DNA of 64,000 nucleotides from Sphingomonas_L flavalba_A (GTDB taxonomy: Bacteria > Pseudomonadota > Alphaproteobacteria > Sphingomonadales > Sphingomonadaceae): positions 1,736,001 through 1,800,000 of the forward strand of contig NZ_CP180208.1 in assembly GCF_047553045.1 (NCBI RefSeq). The letters are read 5' to 3'. The notes beneath the pieces are model-generated. The model was not told the origin of the DNA. It was given only the letters and a program-made list of their open reading frames with translations, and searched no databases. This document shows positions 17,685 through 25,924 of the stretch, piece by piece (positions within the stretch are counted from its first letter, which is position 1; every line of letters begins with the position of its first letter). Position numbers and translations under genes: made by a program.

Positions 17685-19145
17685 ATGCCACCGTTTCGCC
17701 CGCTCATCCCGCTCTGCGCCTTCGCCGCCGCGCTTGCCGCCTGCGGAGAGAAAACGGGCACGCCGGTCGTGGTCAGCGTGATCGGCGACAAACCGGTGCT
17801 CGCCAATGCGGATCGCGGCCCCTTGCCCCCGGCTGCGGCGGTGCTCGCCGGCGCGGTCGCGGAAGGGCTGGTGGCGATGGATGCCACCGGCCAGATCGAA
17901 CCGGCGCTCGCCGAACGCTGGATCGTCACCGACGACGGGCTGAGCTATATCTTCCGCCTGCGCCCCGCGACCGGCGCCAATGGCAAGCCGATCACCGCCA
18001 ATGACGTCGTCCGCCGCCTGCGCGCCGCCATTGCCCGGTCCAGCCGCAACCCGCTGCGCGCCGACCTCGCGCTGATCGACAGCGTCTCGGCGACCACGCC
18101 GCAGATCATCGAAATCCGGCTGCGCGCACCGCGCCCGCCTCTGCTCAACCTGCTCGCCCAGCCCGAAATGGCGGTGACCATCGCCGGCGGCGCCGGTCCG
18201 TTGCGGCAAAAGGCCGAAGACGGCGTCATCCACCTGACCCCGTTGCCGGAAGTGGACGAAGACGGCGAACCGCTTCCGCCCGCGCCCGACCGGACGCTGC
18301 GGCTACGTGGCGAGCGCGCGGCGCTGGCCGTCACCCGCTTCGTCCGCGGCGAAGTCGATCTGGTGCTCGGCGGCGGCTATGGCGACCTGCCGATCGCGCG
18401 GCTGGGGGTGCTTCGCGGCCGTGACGTGCGGGTCGATCCGGCAGAGGGCCTGTTCGGCCTGATGATCGCCGGCGACACCCCGTTCTTTGCCGATCCCGAC
18501 ATCCGCCGCGCGCTGGCGATGGCGATCGACCGTCAGGCGCTGATGGTCGCGGTCGGCGGCAACGACGCCCGACCGGACGTCGCCATCCTGCCCGAACGCT
18601 ATCGTTCCGCCGCCGATCCCGCCGTGCCGCGCTGGGCCGGGCTGACCCAGGCGGACCGGCAGGCCAGCGCCCATGCGATCGTCGCCGGCTGGCGCGGCCG
18701 CGAAGGCCCGCCGCCACCGATCCGCATCGCCCTGCCCGCCACGCCGGGGGCGACGCTGCTGTTCGGCCGCCTCGCCGCCGACTGGCTTGCCCTCGGCCTC
18801 ACCGCCGTCCGCGTGGCGGAAGGCGACGCCGCCGACATCCGGGTCGTCGACGCGCTGGCCCCGGCGCCAAGCGCCATCTGGTATCTGCGCACCGCGCTCT
18901 GCCCCGCACCGGCGCGCTGCGACCCGGCGGCAGGCGACGCGCTGGCGCAGGCAAATATCGCCGACACCGCCGCCGCGCGCGGTCAGGCGCTGGCGGAGGC
19001 GGATCAGGCGCTGGTCACCGCCGCCCATTTCATCGTGCTCGGCCGCCCGGTCCGTTGGGCGCTCGCCACCCGCCGTCTCACCGAATTTCGCGAAAACCCC
19101 CGCGCCTGGCACCCGCTCAATCACCTGATCGCCGCCGGCCGCTAG
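17685..19145 (+). CDS. ABC transporter substrate-binding lipoprotein (SBP_bac_5 type), orphan
   Basis: A 486-residue protein with a lipoprotein signal (LIPLCAFAAALAAC, lipobox LAAC). The body resembles family 5 peptide/nickel solute-binding proteins: GLVAMDATGQIEPALAERWIVTDDGLSYIFRLR near the start, then DPDIRRALAMAIDRQAL around residue 280. It should bind a peptide-like ligand in the periplasm. No permease or ATPase gene is adjacent, which is unusual for this family. The start is uncertain: ATG at 17685 fits the signal peptide; an in-frame GTG at 17661 would add 8 residues. It follows the GMC gene by 94 bp on the same strand. Confidence 0.82.
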   Translation: MPPFRPLIPLCAFAAALAACGEKTGTPVVVSVIGDKPVLANADRGPLPPAAAVLAGAVAEGLVAMDATGQIEPALAERWIVTDDGLSYIFRLRPATGANGKPITANDVVRRLRAAIARSSRNPLRADLALIDSVSATTPQIIEIRLRAPRPPLLNLLAQPEMAVTIAGGAGPLRQKAEDGVIHLTPLPEVDEDGEPLPPAPDRTLRLRGERAALAVTRFVRGEVDLVLGGGYGDLPIARLGVLRGRDVRVDPAEGLFGLMIAGDTPFFADPDIRRALAMAIDRQALMVAVGGNDARPDVAILPERYRSAADPAVPRWAGLTQADRQASAHAIVAGWRGREGPPPPIRIALPATPGATLLFGRLAADWLALGLTAVRVAEGDAADIRVVDALAPAPSAIWYLRTALCPAPARCDPAAGDALAQANIADTAAARGQALAEADQALVTAAHFIVLGRPVRWALATRRLTEFRENPRAWHPLNHLIAAGR

Positions 19146-19246
19146 GCTGTGCCCGCTTCGGGGGCGTGAAGCCGCAATCCGCCCCGCCATGCCCCCTCTG
19201 GACAGCGCCGCCGCCCGTCCCAATATCATCGGCAAAGGAGACGCCG

Positions 19247-19663
19247 TTGCCGAACAGCCGCTTCGACCGCATTGCCGATGCGATGCCCGACATCGGGCGC
19301 GATCCGGCGTCGGTCCGCCGCCGTATCGAGGCGATGGAGCATCTGCTCGAACGGCTGTTCGTCATTCCCGGCATAAACCGTCCGGTCGGGCTCGACGTGC
19401 TGCTCAACATCGTGCCGGTGGTCGGTGACGTCGTCGGCACCGCAATGGGCGCGTGGATCGTCTGGGAAGCGCGCAATCTCGGCCTGTCGAAATGGCAGAT
19501 GACGCGGATGGCCGGCAATGTCGGCATCGATACGCTACTCGGCGCGGTGCCGTTCATCGGCGCGATCCCGGACTTTTTCTTCCGCTCGAACACCCGCAAT
19601 CTCAAGATCATCCGCAAGCATCTCGACCGCCATCATCCGGCAACGGCGATCATCGAACGCTGA
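19247..19663 (+). CDS. DUF4112 domain-containing protein
   Basis: A 138-residue small membrane protein of the DUF4112 family, function unknown. It has two hydrophobic stretches with the family pattern, VLLNIVPVVGDVVGTAMGAWIV and TLLGAVPFIGAIPDFFF, each a proline- and glycine-rich hairpin, followed by a basic tail. I place the start at TTG 19247 because AAAGGAG sits 6 nt upstream (19234-19240) and the conserved region follows directly. The next in-frame ATG (MPDIG, about 12 codons later) has no comparable ribosome site. It converges on the RNase T2 gene with 15 bp between the stops. Confidence 0.8.
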   Translation: MPNSRFDRIADAMPDIGRDPASVRRRIEAMEHLLERLFVIPGINRPVGLDVLLNIVPVVGDVVGTAMGAWIVWEARNLGLSKWQMTRMAGNVGIDTLLGAVPFIGAIPDFFFRSNTRNLKIIRKHLDRHHPATAIIER

Positions 19664-19678
19664 TCCGAACCGGCCGCG

Positions 19679-20380
19679 TCAGACCGGCCTGATCCGCAGC
19701 CGCGTTGCCGGCGGCGCGCCGCGTTGATGCGCGGGGCAGCGGGTGAAACGAAACTGCCGGTCCAGGCACAGCCACACCTCTTCCAGCCAGCCGCGCCGAT
19801 CGGTGGTCACCCGCAGCATCGCCGCGCCCATCCCCGGATTGGCGGCGGCGAAGGCGGCGGCGAACCGGCCGACGGTCAGCGGCCGGGCGGCCAGCGCCCG
19901 CATGTCCGGATAACGAACGCGCTGATACAGCGCGGTCGCGCGGGCGAAATAGGCGTCCGGCTCGCGCACCATGCAGGTCCCGTGCTTCGCCCATTCGTGC
20001 TGCAACAGTTGCACCGACGGCGTCGCGCACAGGTTGCGGCGGATCACCGCCGGCGGCAGCAGCGCCGCCGGTCGGCAATATTGCGGCCACTGCGCCCCGC
20101 TCCCATCCGGCCACAGCCCGTGCAGGGTGAAACCGAACCGGTTGTCGCCGCCACACTGCAAACGCCTGTCCGCACCGCGCCCATTCACCGCGCAATCCTG
20201 CGGCGCCCAACTCATCGCCAGCGTATAGCCGCCGATCGCCACCACCCGCCGCTGTTGGTTACCGGTCGGCCCATCGTGATGTGGACGTGATAACCTTGGT
20301 GGAATCTCGCAGCGCAGCGCCTGTGCCGGCAGCGCCGCCGGCATCGCCAGCACCGCCCCGGCGAGCGCCGCTCTAAGCAC
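19679..20380 (-). CDS. ribonuclease T2 family protein
   Basis: A 233-residue secreted RNase. After a signal peptide (AALAGAVLAMPAALPAQA) come the two conserved active-site segments of the T2 family: CAS1 in FTLHGLWPDGSG and CAS2 in HEWAKHGTC, supplying the catalytic histidines, Glu and Lys. It cleaves single-stranded RNA via 2',3'-cyclic phosphates in the periplasm or outside the cell. The start is GTG at 20380, overlapping the end of nadC by 8 bp, so it may be translated by coupling to nadC. A nutrient-scavenging role is likely, and its placement after NAD biosynthesis genes may be just convenient packing. Confidence 0.9.
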   Translation of the reverse strand: MLRAALAGAVLAMPAALPAQALRCEIPPRLSRPHHDGPTGNQQRRVVAIGGYTLAMSWAPQDCAVNGRGADRRLQCGGDNRFGFTLHGLWPDGSGAQWPQYCRPAALLPPAVIRRNLCATPSVQLLQHEWAKHGTCMVREPDAYFARATALYQRVRYPDMRALAARPLTVGRFAAAFAAANPGMGAAMLRVTTDRRGWLEEVWLCLDRQFRFTRCPAHQRGAPPATRLRIRPV

Positions 20381-21215
20381 GGATGAAGTCGAGGCCGATG
20401 TCCGCCGCCGGCGCCGACTGGGTCAGCCGCCCGACCGAGATATAGGTGACGCCGCTCTCCGCGATTGCCCGGATCGTGTCGAGCCGCACCCCGCCGGACG
20501 CCTCGGTCGGCACCCGCCCGCCGACCAGCGTCACCGCCCCGCGCAATGTCGGCGGGTCCATGTTGTCGAGCAGCAGGTGCGTCGCCCCCGCCGCCAGCGC
20601 CGGCTCGATCTGATCGACGCGGTCGACCTCGACGATGATCCGGGCGATGCCGGCCGCCTTCGCCCGCCGTACCGCCTCGCCCACACCGCCGGCGACGGCG
20701 ACATGGTTGTCCTTGATCATCGCCGCGTCCCACAACCCCATGCGGTGGTTGGTCGCCCCGCCCATCCGCGTCGCATATTTCTCCAGCCGCCGCAGGCCGG
20801 GGATCGTCTTGCGGGTATCGAGCAGGATCGCGCCGGTGCCGGCGATTGCGTCGACATACTGGCGGGTCAGCGTCGCGATGCCGGTCAGGTGCTGGACGGT
20901 GTTCAGCGCCGATCGCTCAGCGGTCAGCAGCCCGCGCGCCAGCCCGTTCAGCCGCATCACGTCGGTCCCGGCCGCAACGCTCGCCCCGTCCTCGACCAGC
21001 CGCTCGATCCCCACGTCCGGGTCGAGCGCGCGAAAGAACGCCTCGGCGATCGGCAGGCCGGCGACGGTCACCGCCTCGCGGCAATCCATCACCCCGTCGA
21101 AACGCGCGTCGGCGGGGATCACGGCGGCGGACGTGATGTCGCCCCCCTCGCCCAGATCCTCGGCCAGGGTCTGGGCGACGAAGGCGTCGAGGTCGAAGCC
21201 GGCAATATCGGTCAT
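20373..21215 (-). CDS. nadC: nicotinate-nucleotide pyrophosphorylase (quinolinate phosphoribosyltransferase)
   Basis: A 280-residue cytoplasmic enzyme. It converts quinolinate and PRPP to nicotinate mononucleotide, CO2 and PPi in de novo NAD synthesis. Recognisable segments are SALNTVQHLTGIAT, LDTRKTIPGLRRLEKYA, GGATNHRMGLWDAAMIKDNH and the C-terminal SGGVRLDTIRAIAESGVTYIS. The length is typical. It lies 41 bp after nadA and overlaps the RNase T2 start by 8 bp. The third de novo enzyme, NadB, is not next to it, although nadABC are often clustered. Confidence 0.95.
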   Translation of the reverse strand: MTDIAGFDLDAFVAQTLAEDLGEGGDITSAAVIPADARFDGVMDCREAVTVAGLPIAEAFFRALDPDVGIERLVEDGASVAAGTDVMRLNGLARGLLTAERSALNTVQHLTGIATLTRQYVDAIAGTGAILLDTRKTIPGLRRLEKYATRMGGATNHRMGLWDAAMIKDNHVAVAGGVGEAVRRAKAAGIARIIVEVDRVDQIEPALAAGATHLLLDNMDPPTLRGAVTLVGGRVPTEASGGVRLDTIRAIAESGVTYISVGRLTQSAPAADIGLDFIRA

Positions 21216-21256
21216 CGCGTTCGTCCGCTCCCCTGTTCGATTCCGCTGCGGCGGCG

Positions 21257-22267
21257 TCAGTCGCCGGTCACCCGCACCGGCCCCAGATCGCCCATGCCGA
21301 CGGTCGCGCTTGCCATCGCCAGCATCCGGTCGAGCGACTTCTTCGCCTCAAGACGCAGCGCCTCGTCCATCTCGATACGCGGCTCCAGATCGCGCAGCGC
21401 CAGGTAGAGCTTCTCCATCGTGTTCAACGCCATATAGGGGCAGACGTTGCAATTGCAGTTGCCGTCGGCGCCGGGCGCGCCGATGAAATGCTTGTCCGGC
21501 ACCGCCTTTTCCATCTGGTGGATGATGTGCGGCTCGGTCGCGACGATCAGCGTGTCGCCGGGCATCGTCTTGGCGAAGTTCAGGATGCCGCTGGTCGACC
21601 CGACATAGTCGGCATGGTCGAGGATATAGGCCGGGCATTCCGGGTGGGCGGCGACCGGCGCATCGGGGTGCTGCACCTTCAGCTTCAGCAGCTCGGTTTC
21701 CGAAAACGCCTCATGGACGATGCAGACGCCGGGCCACAGCAGCATGTTCCGCCCGGTCTTGCGGGCCAGATAGCCGCCAAGATGCTTGTCGGGGCCGAAG
21801 ATGATCTTCTGCTCCGCCGGAATCTGGCTGAGGATCTTTTCCGCCGAGGATGAGGTGACGATAATGTCGCTCAGCGCCTTCACCTCGGCCGAGCAATTGA
21901 TGTAGGTCAGCGCGATATGGTCCGGGTGGGCGGCGCGGAACGCGCGGAACTGGTCCGGCGGGCAGCTATCCTCCAGGCTGCACCCGGCCTCCATGTCGGG
22001 CAGCACCACGATCTTCTGCGGCGACAGGATCTTCGCGGTCTCCGCCATGAAGCGCACGCCGCAAAAGGCGATGACGTCGGCATCGGTATCCGCCGCCTTG
22101 CGCGACAGGTCGAGGCTGTCGCCGACGAAATCGGCAATATCCTGAATTTCGGGCTTCTGGTAATAATGGGCCAGGATCACCGCGTTGCGCTCGGTCCGCA
22201 GCCGCTCGATTTCGGCCTTCAGGTCCAGACCCGTCAGGCTGCCGCCCAGTCCACCACGTGCGTCCAT
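21257..22267 (-). CDS. nadA: quinolinate synthase
   Basis: A 336-residue 4Fe-4S enzyme that condenses iminoaspartate with dihydroxyacetone phosphate to quinolinate. Three conserved cysteine sites for the cluster are visible: YINCSAEVKA, WPGVCIVHEAF and NCNCNVCPYM. The substrate-binding motifs AHYYQKPEIQDIADFVGDS and EPHIIHQM are present. The start at 22267 (MDARGGLGG) follows GGAGGAGTGAGGAATCG; upstream in-frame codons to 22534 lie inside the DUF4230 gene and are not part of the protein. NadC follows 41 bp later. Confidence 0.95.
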   Translation of the reverse strand: MDARGGLGGSLTGLDLKAEIERLRTERNAVILAHYYQKPEIQDIADFVGDSLDLSRKAADTDADVIAFCGVRFMAETAKILSPQKIVVLPDMEAGCSLEDSCPPDQFRAFRAAHPDHIALTYINCSAEVKALSDIIVTSSSAEKILSQIPAEQKIIFGPDKHLGGYLARKTGRNMLLWPGVCIVHEAFSETELLKLKVQHPDAPVAAHPECPAYILDHADYVGSTSGILNFAKTMPGDTLIVATEPHIIHQMEKAVPDKHFIGAPGADGNCNCNVCPYMALNTMEKLYLALRDLEPRIEMDEALRLEAKKSLDRMLAMASATVGMGDLGPVRVTGD

Positions 22268-22292
22268 CGATTCCTCACTCCTCCCCCGGCGT

Positions 22293-22982
22293 TTAGCGGG
22301 CGGTGGCCGCATCCCCAAGCACTTCCTTGACCGAACGCGAGCGATCGAGCCGGCTGGGCGCACGGTCATCATCGGCAAAGCGGGCAACCACCGTCGCATC
22401 AACCCCGGCCGCACGCAGCGGCAGCGCGAAACTGCGCTCGACCGCGCGCCGTGTCGCATCACGGGCCAGCCGCATCGGCACCGCGTCGCGCGCCTGCCGC
22501 AACAACTCCGTCTGCCCCGCCTTGCGATTGGCATCGTCCAGAATCTGCCGTGCGTCGGTCAGGCTGAGCAGCAGACCACCATTATCGTATGCCTTGACCT
22601 GATTGACATCGACCTGCGGCCCGACCAGTTCGACAGGCGGCAGGGTAATGCTCAGCGTGCGCGTAGCGGCATCCCACCTCACGTCCTGCTGGGTCAACCG
22701 CGCCAGATTCACCTCATAGCGCACCGTACCGGGCATGATCAGCGTCCGCTCGGCGCTGAGCACCCCGAAACGCTGCTGCTTCGACGTAACCACCGCGACA
22801 TAGCGCGCTGCAAAGGCCGACAGCCGGTTCTGCTCGCGCAGCCCCTGGAGACTGCCGGAAACGATCGTCTCCGGCTCCGGCGCGACCCGGTGCTCGACAT
22901 AGCGGACCGCAAGCAGGAACGCCCCGCCAACCAGCACCGCCAACAGCAGCACGCCGGCAACCAGCCGTCCAAGCGAGCCCAT
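22293..22982 (-). CDS. DUF4230 domain-containing membrane-anchored protein
   Basis: A 229-residue protein with one N-terminal transmembrane helix (LVAGVLLLAVLVGGAFLLAV) and a domain that fits DUF4230, a family with no known function. The body begins after the helix with ...LQGLREQNRLSAFAARYVAVV, contains VRYEVNLARL and a predicted beta-rich region, and ends in a helical ARDATRRAVERSF segment. Its ATG at 22982 shares one base with the stop of the MBL-fold gene (TGATG), so the two are coupled. An in-frame ATG 6 codons further upstream would overlap the MBL gene more. The domain should face the periplasm. Confidence 0.75.
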   Translation of the reverse strand: MGSLGRLVAGVLLLAVLVGGAFLLAVRYVEHRVAPEPETIVSGSLQGLREQNRLSAFAARYVAVVTSKQQRFGVLSAERTLIMPGTVRYEVNLARLTQQDVRWDAATRTLSITLPPVELVGPQVDVNQVKAYDNGGLLLSLTDARQILDDANRKAGQTELLRQARDAVPMRLARDATRRAVERSFALPLRAAGVDATVVARFADDDRAPSRLDRSRSVKEVLGDAATAR

Positions 22983-23839
22983 CAGGCCGCCCTCGCCCAA
23001 ACTGCTCCCGCTTCGACAACCAGCCCGCGCTGACGCAGATCGACGAGATGGGCGAGAACCGAGCGGCCGGCAGCCCCGATCAGCCGAGGGTCGAGGCCGA
23101 CATACATGCGCTCGACCAGCGCGGGAATGGCGCGCGGCGTCTCATCAAGCAGACGCAATATCTGGCCCTCACGCTGCTTGCGGTGACCGGCAAGGCCGCG
23201 GACCAACCGCTGCGGCCGCTCCACCGGCTCGCCATGCGCCGGATAATAGATCCTGTCGTCGCGCCGTCCGAGCCGATCGAGGCTGGCCATATACGCGGCC
23301 ATGTCGCCGTCCGGCGGCGATATGACGGTGGTCGACCAGCCCATGACATGGTCGCCGGTGAACAGCGCTCCGCTTTCCCGCAGTGCGAAACACAGATGGT
23401 TGGACGTGTGGCCCGGCGTCGCTACCGCTTCCAGCGTCCAGCCGGGTCCAGCCACCGTCTCGCCGTCAGCCAGTACCCGGTCCGGCGCGTAGCTCCGGTC
23501 GAAGGCCGCATCGGCACGCGGTCCGTCATCGTCCAGGACAAGCGGCGCGCAACCGATAACCGGCGCGCCGGTCGCCGCCTTCAGCGCCGCCGCCGCCGGG
23601 CTGTGATCGCGGTGGGTGTGCGTGCAGACGATTGCCCCAACCCGCTCCCCCCTCACCGCCCGCAGCAATGCCGCAACGTGATCGGCATCGTCCGGCCCCG
23701 GATCGATCACCGCCACATCGCCGCCACCCACAATATAACTCTGGGTCCCGGTATAGGTGTAAGGCGACGGATTGGGGGCGAGCAGGCGTCGCACCAGCGG
23801 CTCAAGCCGCATCACGCGTCCGGTGGGCAGATCGTCCAT
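22982..23839 (-). CDS. MBL-fold metallo-hydrolase (LACTB2/glyoxalase II-like)
   Basis: A 285-residue metallo-beta-lactamase-fold hydrolase. The two-metal motif HxHxDH is intact in CTHTHRDHSPAA; further ligands are in TPGHTSNHLCF, FTGDHVMGW and YPAHGEP. The C-terminal helical tail (VERMYVGLDPRLIGAAGRSVLAHLVDL) matches the LACTB2-like winged-helix extension, so a nuclease or thioester hydrolase role is possible. It is cytoplasmic. The ATG at 23839 has GGAGGG nearly abutting it; ATG at 23812 (MRLEPLVRRLL) is a good alternative. It lies 130 bp after the M56 gene and is coupled to DUF4230. Confidence 0.85.
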   Translation of the reverse strand: MDDLPTGRVMRLEPLVRRLLAPNPSPYTYTGTQSYIVGGGDVAVIDPGPDDADHVAALLRAVRGERVGAIVCTHTHRDHSPAAAALKAATGAPVIGCAPLVLDDDGPRADAAFDRSYAPDRVLADGETVAGPGWTLEAVATPGHTSNHLCFALRESGALFTGDHVMGWSTTVISPPDGDMAAYMASLDRLGRRDDRIYYPAHGEPVERPQRLVRGLAGHRKQREGQILRLLDETPRAIPALVERMYVGLDPRLIGAAGRSVLAHLVDLRQRGLVVEAGAVWARAA

Positions 23840-23969
23840 ACCCTCCGATGTGGCGATTTGCCGTCCGGAAGCAAGCACCTTGTCCGGTGATCGCGCGGCG
23901 CGACCGGCGGAAGCCGCCCTGTGAGGCCGCCCTGGGGACGGTGGCCGGACTTCCGCCGGGATCGGGCGA

Positions 23970-25517
23970 TCAGCGCGCGCGCAGGTCCGCGATCTTGCGA
24001 TCGATGCTGGCAAGCGCCTGGGCACGCCCGGCTTCCCCAGCCGCCGGCAAGTCCATCGCCGCGACGCTCTGCCGTGCGCCTTCCAGCGCGGAGATGACAG
24101 TCTGACGAATCTCGGCTCCGTCGACACCACCGTTCTCGCATACCGAAACGGTACGAAGCGCGCTGCCGTCGCGGTCGTAAGAAATACTGGCGGTAGGGGC
24201 GTGCCGCCGTCCGCCGCAATCGCGCATCACTACGCGTATCCGCGCATGGGCCTGCCTGGCGGCATCGGCTGCCTCGCGCCGGGCGGTCAGTGCATCCCTC
24301 CTAGCATCGGCAGCGGCGCGACGGGCATCCGCCAGCGCAACCTGCACATCGCGGTCAACGTCACGCATCGCCACGCCGACCGCGCGCTCGACACCAGCCA
24401 TATCGGCAAGATCCTCACGCGGCACAGCCGGTGACTCAGGCGGCGCGGGTGGCGCCGGCACGACATAAGATACTGACGGCGCGGAAGATAAAGCGGACGG
24501 CGTCGGCACTTCGACAATGCCGTCAGACTCATCCCGCGGCATCGCGACAGGCGCCCAGTCGGCCGTCTGCGCGACTGTACGTTTCACATCCTCCCGCACC
24601 GCGCTACCGGCATCGGCGGCGATTCCGCCGGATGCGGTCAACAGCAGCCCGCCACCGGTCAACAGCAGTGCCAGCGCGGTGCCGCAGCGCACCGTCCCAC
24701 GGCCAGGCTTGTCATGGCCCATCATCTTCAATCTCCTCTTGAGGTCATCCCCGGCCCCAAGTGCGCACGCTGCCACGGGCAGGCGGTCGCAAGTCGATTT
24801 CAGCAGCGCCAGGCCATAAGCGTGGCGTTCAAACGATGTAGCAGTCGCGAGCACGACGGCATCGCAGGCCAGTTCCTGGTCGACGCGAAAAGCGCGGTGC
24901 GCGCGGTGCGCGATCGGATTGAACCAGTGGACCGACAGGATGATCAGCGCCACGAGATTGGCTGACATATCGCACCGGCGATGGTGCTGCGCCTCGTGCG
25001 CCATCGCCAGCCGCAGCTCATCGGCATCGTAACGCCGGCGATAATCATGCGGCAGCACGATCGTTTTGATGAAGATGCCGGTCGCAAACGGCCCGCGAAC
25101 CGCGCGGCTGGCACAGACTTCTATACCGTCCCGGTCCAGCATCGGCAGTGGTGTCGAACGGCCGATCACCCGGCGCACGAACAGGCTGTAAGCGCCGAGG
25201 TGCCAGAGGAAATGGACGACGGCACCTGCCAGCCACAGGGTCAGCAATACCGCCGCCCAGTCAAACGCCGGCGTCACAGGCGCGGCCAACGCCGCCTCCC
25301 GAACGATCTCGATGTCGAACAGCGGCGGCAACGCCGCAATCGGATGGGGAACCGCCGTCGTCGGCAAGGGCGGCAGCACCATCCTGATTGCCGGCAACAG
25401 CCACAACGCATAGGCGACGCGTGGTCCGAACCGGCGAGCCATGGGACCACGCAGCAGCAGCACGACCAGCATCAGAACGGTGGTCGCGATCAGCGTCTCG
25501 ACGATCCAGCCGCTCAT
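23970..25517 (-). CDS. M56 family metallopeptidase (BlaR1/MecR1-like sensor)
   Basis: A 515-residue inner-membrane zinc peptidase. The first ~300 residues hold about four transmembrane helices, with the zinc site HEAQH in LAMAHEAQHHRRCD near residue 200 and the third-ligand segment FRVDQELACDAVV. The C-terminal ~200 residues follow the last helix (LALLLTGGGLLLTA), are periplasmic, and contain an Ala/Arg-rich predicted coiled coil. No penicillin-binding sensor domain is present, so it does not sense beta-lactams the way BlaR1 does. In this family a signal leads to cleavage of the partner repressor. Its ATG overlaps the BlaI-like stop by 4 bp (ATGA), a standard repressor/peptidase pair. Confidence 0.88.
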   Translation of the reverse strand: MSGWIVETLIATTVLMLVVLLLRGPMARRFGPRVAYALWLLPAIRMVLPPLPTTAVPHPIAALPPLFDIEIVREAALAAPVTPAFDWAAVLLTLWLAGAVVHFLWHLGAYSLFVRRVIGRSTPLPMLDRDGIEVCASRAVRGPFATGIFIKTIVLPHDYRRRYDADELRLAMAHEAQHHRRCDMSANLVALIILSVHWFNPIAHRAHRAFRVDQELACDAVVLATATSFERHAYGLALLKSTCDRLPVAACALGAGDDLKRRLKMMGHDKPGRGTVRCGTALALLLTGGGLLLTASGGIAADAGSAVREDVKRTVAQTADWAPVAMPRDESDGIVEVPTPSALSSAPSVSYVVPAPPAPPESPAVPREDLADMAGVERAVGVAMRDVDRDVQVALADARRAAADARRDALTARREAADAARQAHARIRVVMRDCGGRRHAPTASISYDRDGSALRTVSVCENGGVDGAEIRQTVISALEGARQSVAAMDLPAAGEAGRAQALASIDRKIADLRAR

Positions 25518-25882
25518 GGCTTCAGCTTCCGCAGCAGAGCCTCGATCTCGGCGATTTCCTCGGCCGACAGGCCGTCCCCCTCGGCGAGATGAGCGACAAG
25601 CGGCGTCACCCGCCCGCCAAACAGCCGATTGATCAGCCGCCGTGATTCGCTGGAGACATAATCGGCGCGGGCGATGACCGGCCGATAGAGATAACGACGG
25701 CCATCCTGCTCATGGGCGATCACGCCTTTACCCAACAATCGCGACAACAGCGTCTTGACCGTCGACATGTTCCAGCCCCGGGCGGCGCCGGCGCGTTCCG
25801 CGACCTCGCTCGCGGTCAAAGGGCTGCTGTCCCACAGCGCCTCCATCACCGCGTATTCGGCATCACTGATCCGTTCGGGCAT
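25514..25882 (-). CDS. BlaI/MecI/CopY family transcriptional repressor
   Basis: A 122-residue winged-helix repressor. The family opening ISDAEYAVMEALWDSSPLTASEVAE is at residues ~5-29, followed by the recognition helix region NMSTVKTLLSRLLGKGVIAHE and the arm RYLYRPVI. It is expected to dimerise through the C-terminal helices and be inactivated by cleavage by the M56 peptidase it overlaps. A sequence matching the family operator lies 27 bp upstream of its ATG, which suggests autoregulation of the operon starting here. The operon probably includes at least the M56 gene and perhaps the MBL, DUF4230, nadA, nadC and RNase T2 genes downstream. Confidence 0.92.
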   Translation of the reverse strand: MPERISDAEYAVMEALWDSSPLTASEVAERAGAARGWNMSTVKTLLSRLLGKGVIAHEQDGRRYLYRPVIARADYVSSESRRLINRLFGGRVTPLVAHLAEGDGLSAEEIAEIEALLRKLKP

Positions 25883-25908
25883 CGCACGCCCCCATATCGA
25901 GATCGACC

Positions 25909-25924
25909 GATTACATTTGTAGTC
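25909..25924 (-). promoter_or_regulatory. BlaI/MecI-type operator upstream of the repressor gene
   Basis: On the minus strand the site reads GACTACAAATGTAATC. It contains the perfect TACA-N2-TGTA palindrome core (25912-25921) and closely follows the known BlaI/MecI operator pattern ACTACA-N2-TGTAGT. It ends 27 bp upstream of the repressor ATG at 25882, where it would overlap the promoter and give autorepression. This is the only TACA-N2-TGTA core I noticed in the non-coding gaps. Confidence 0.7.
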
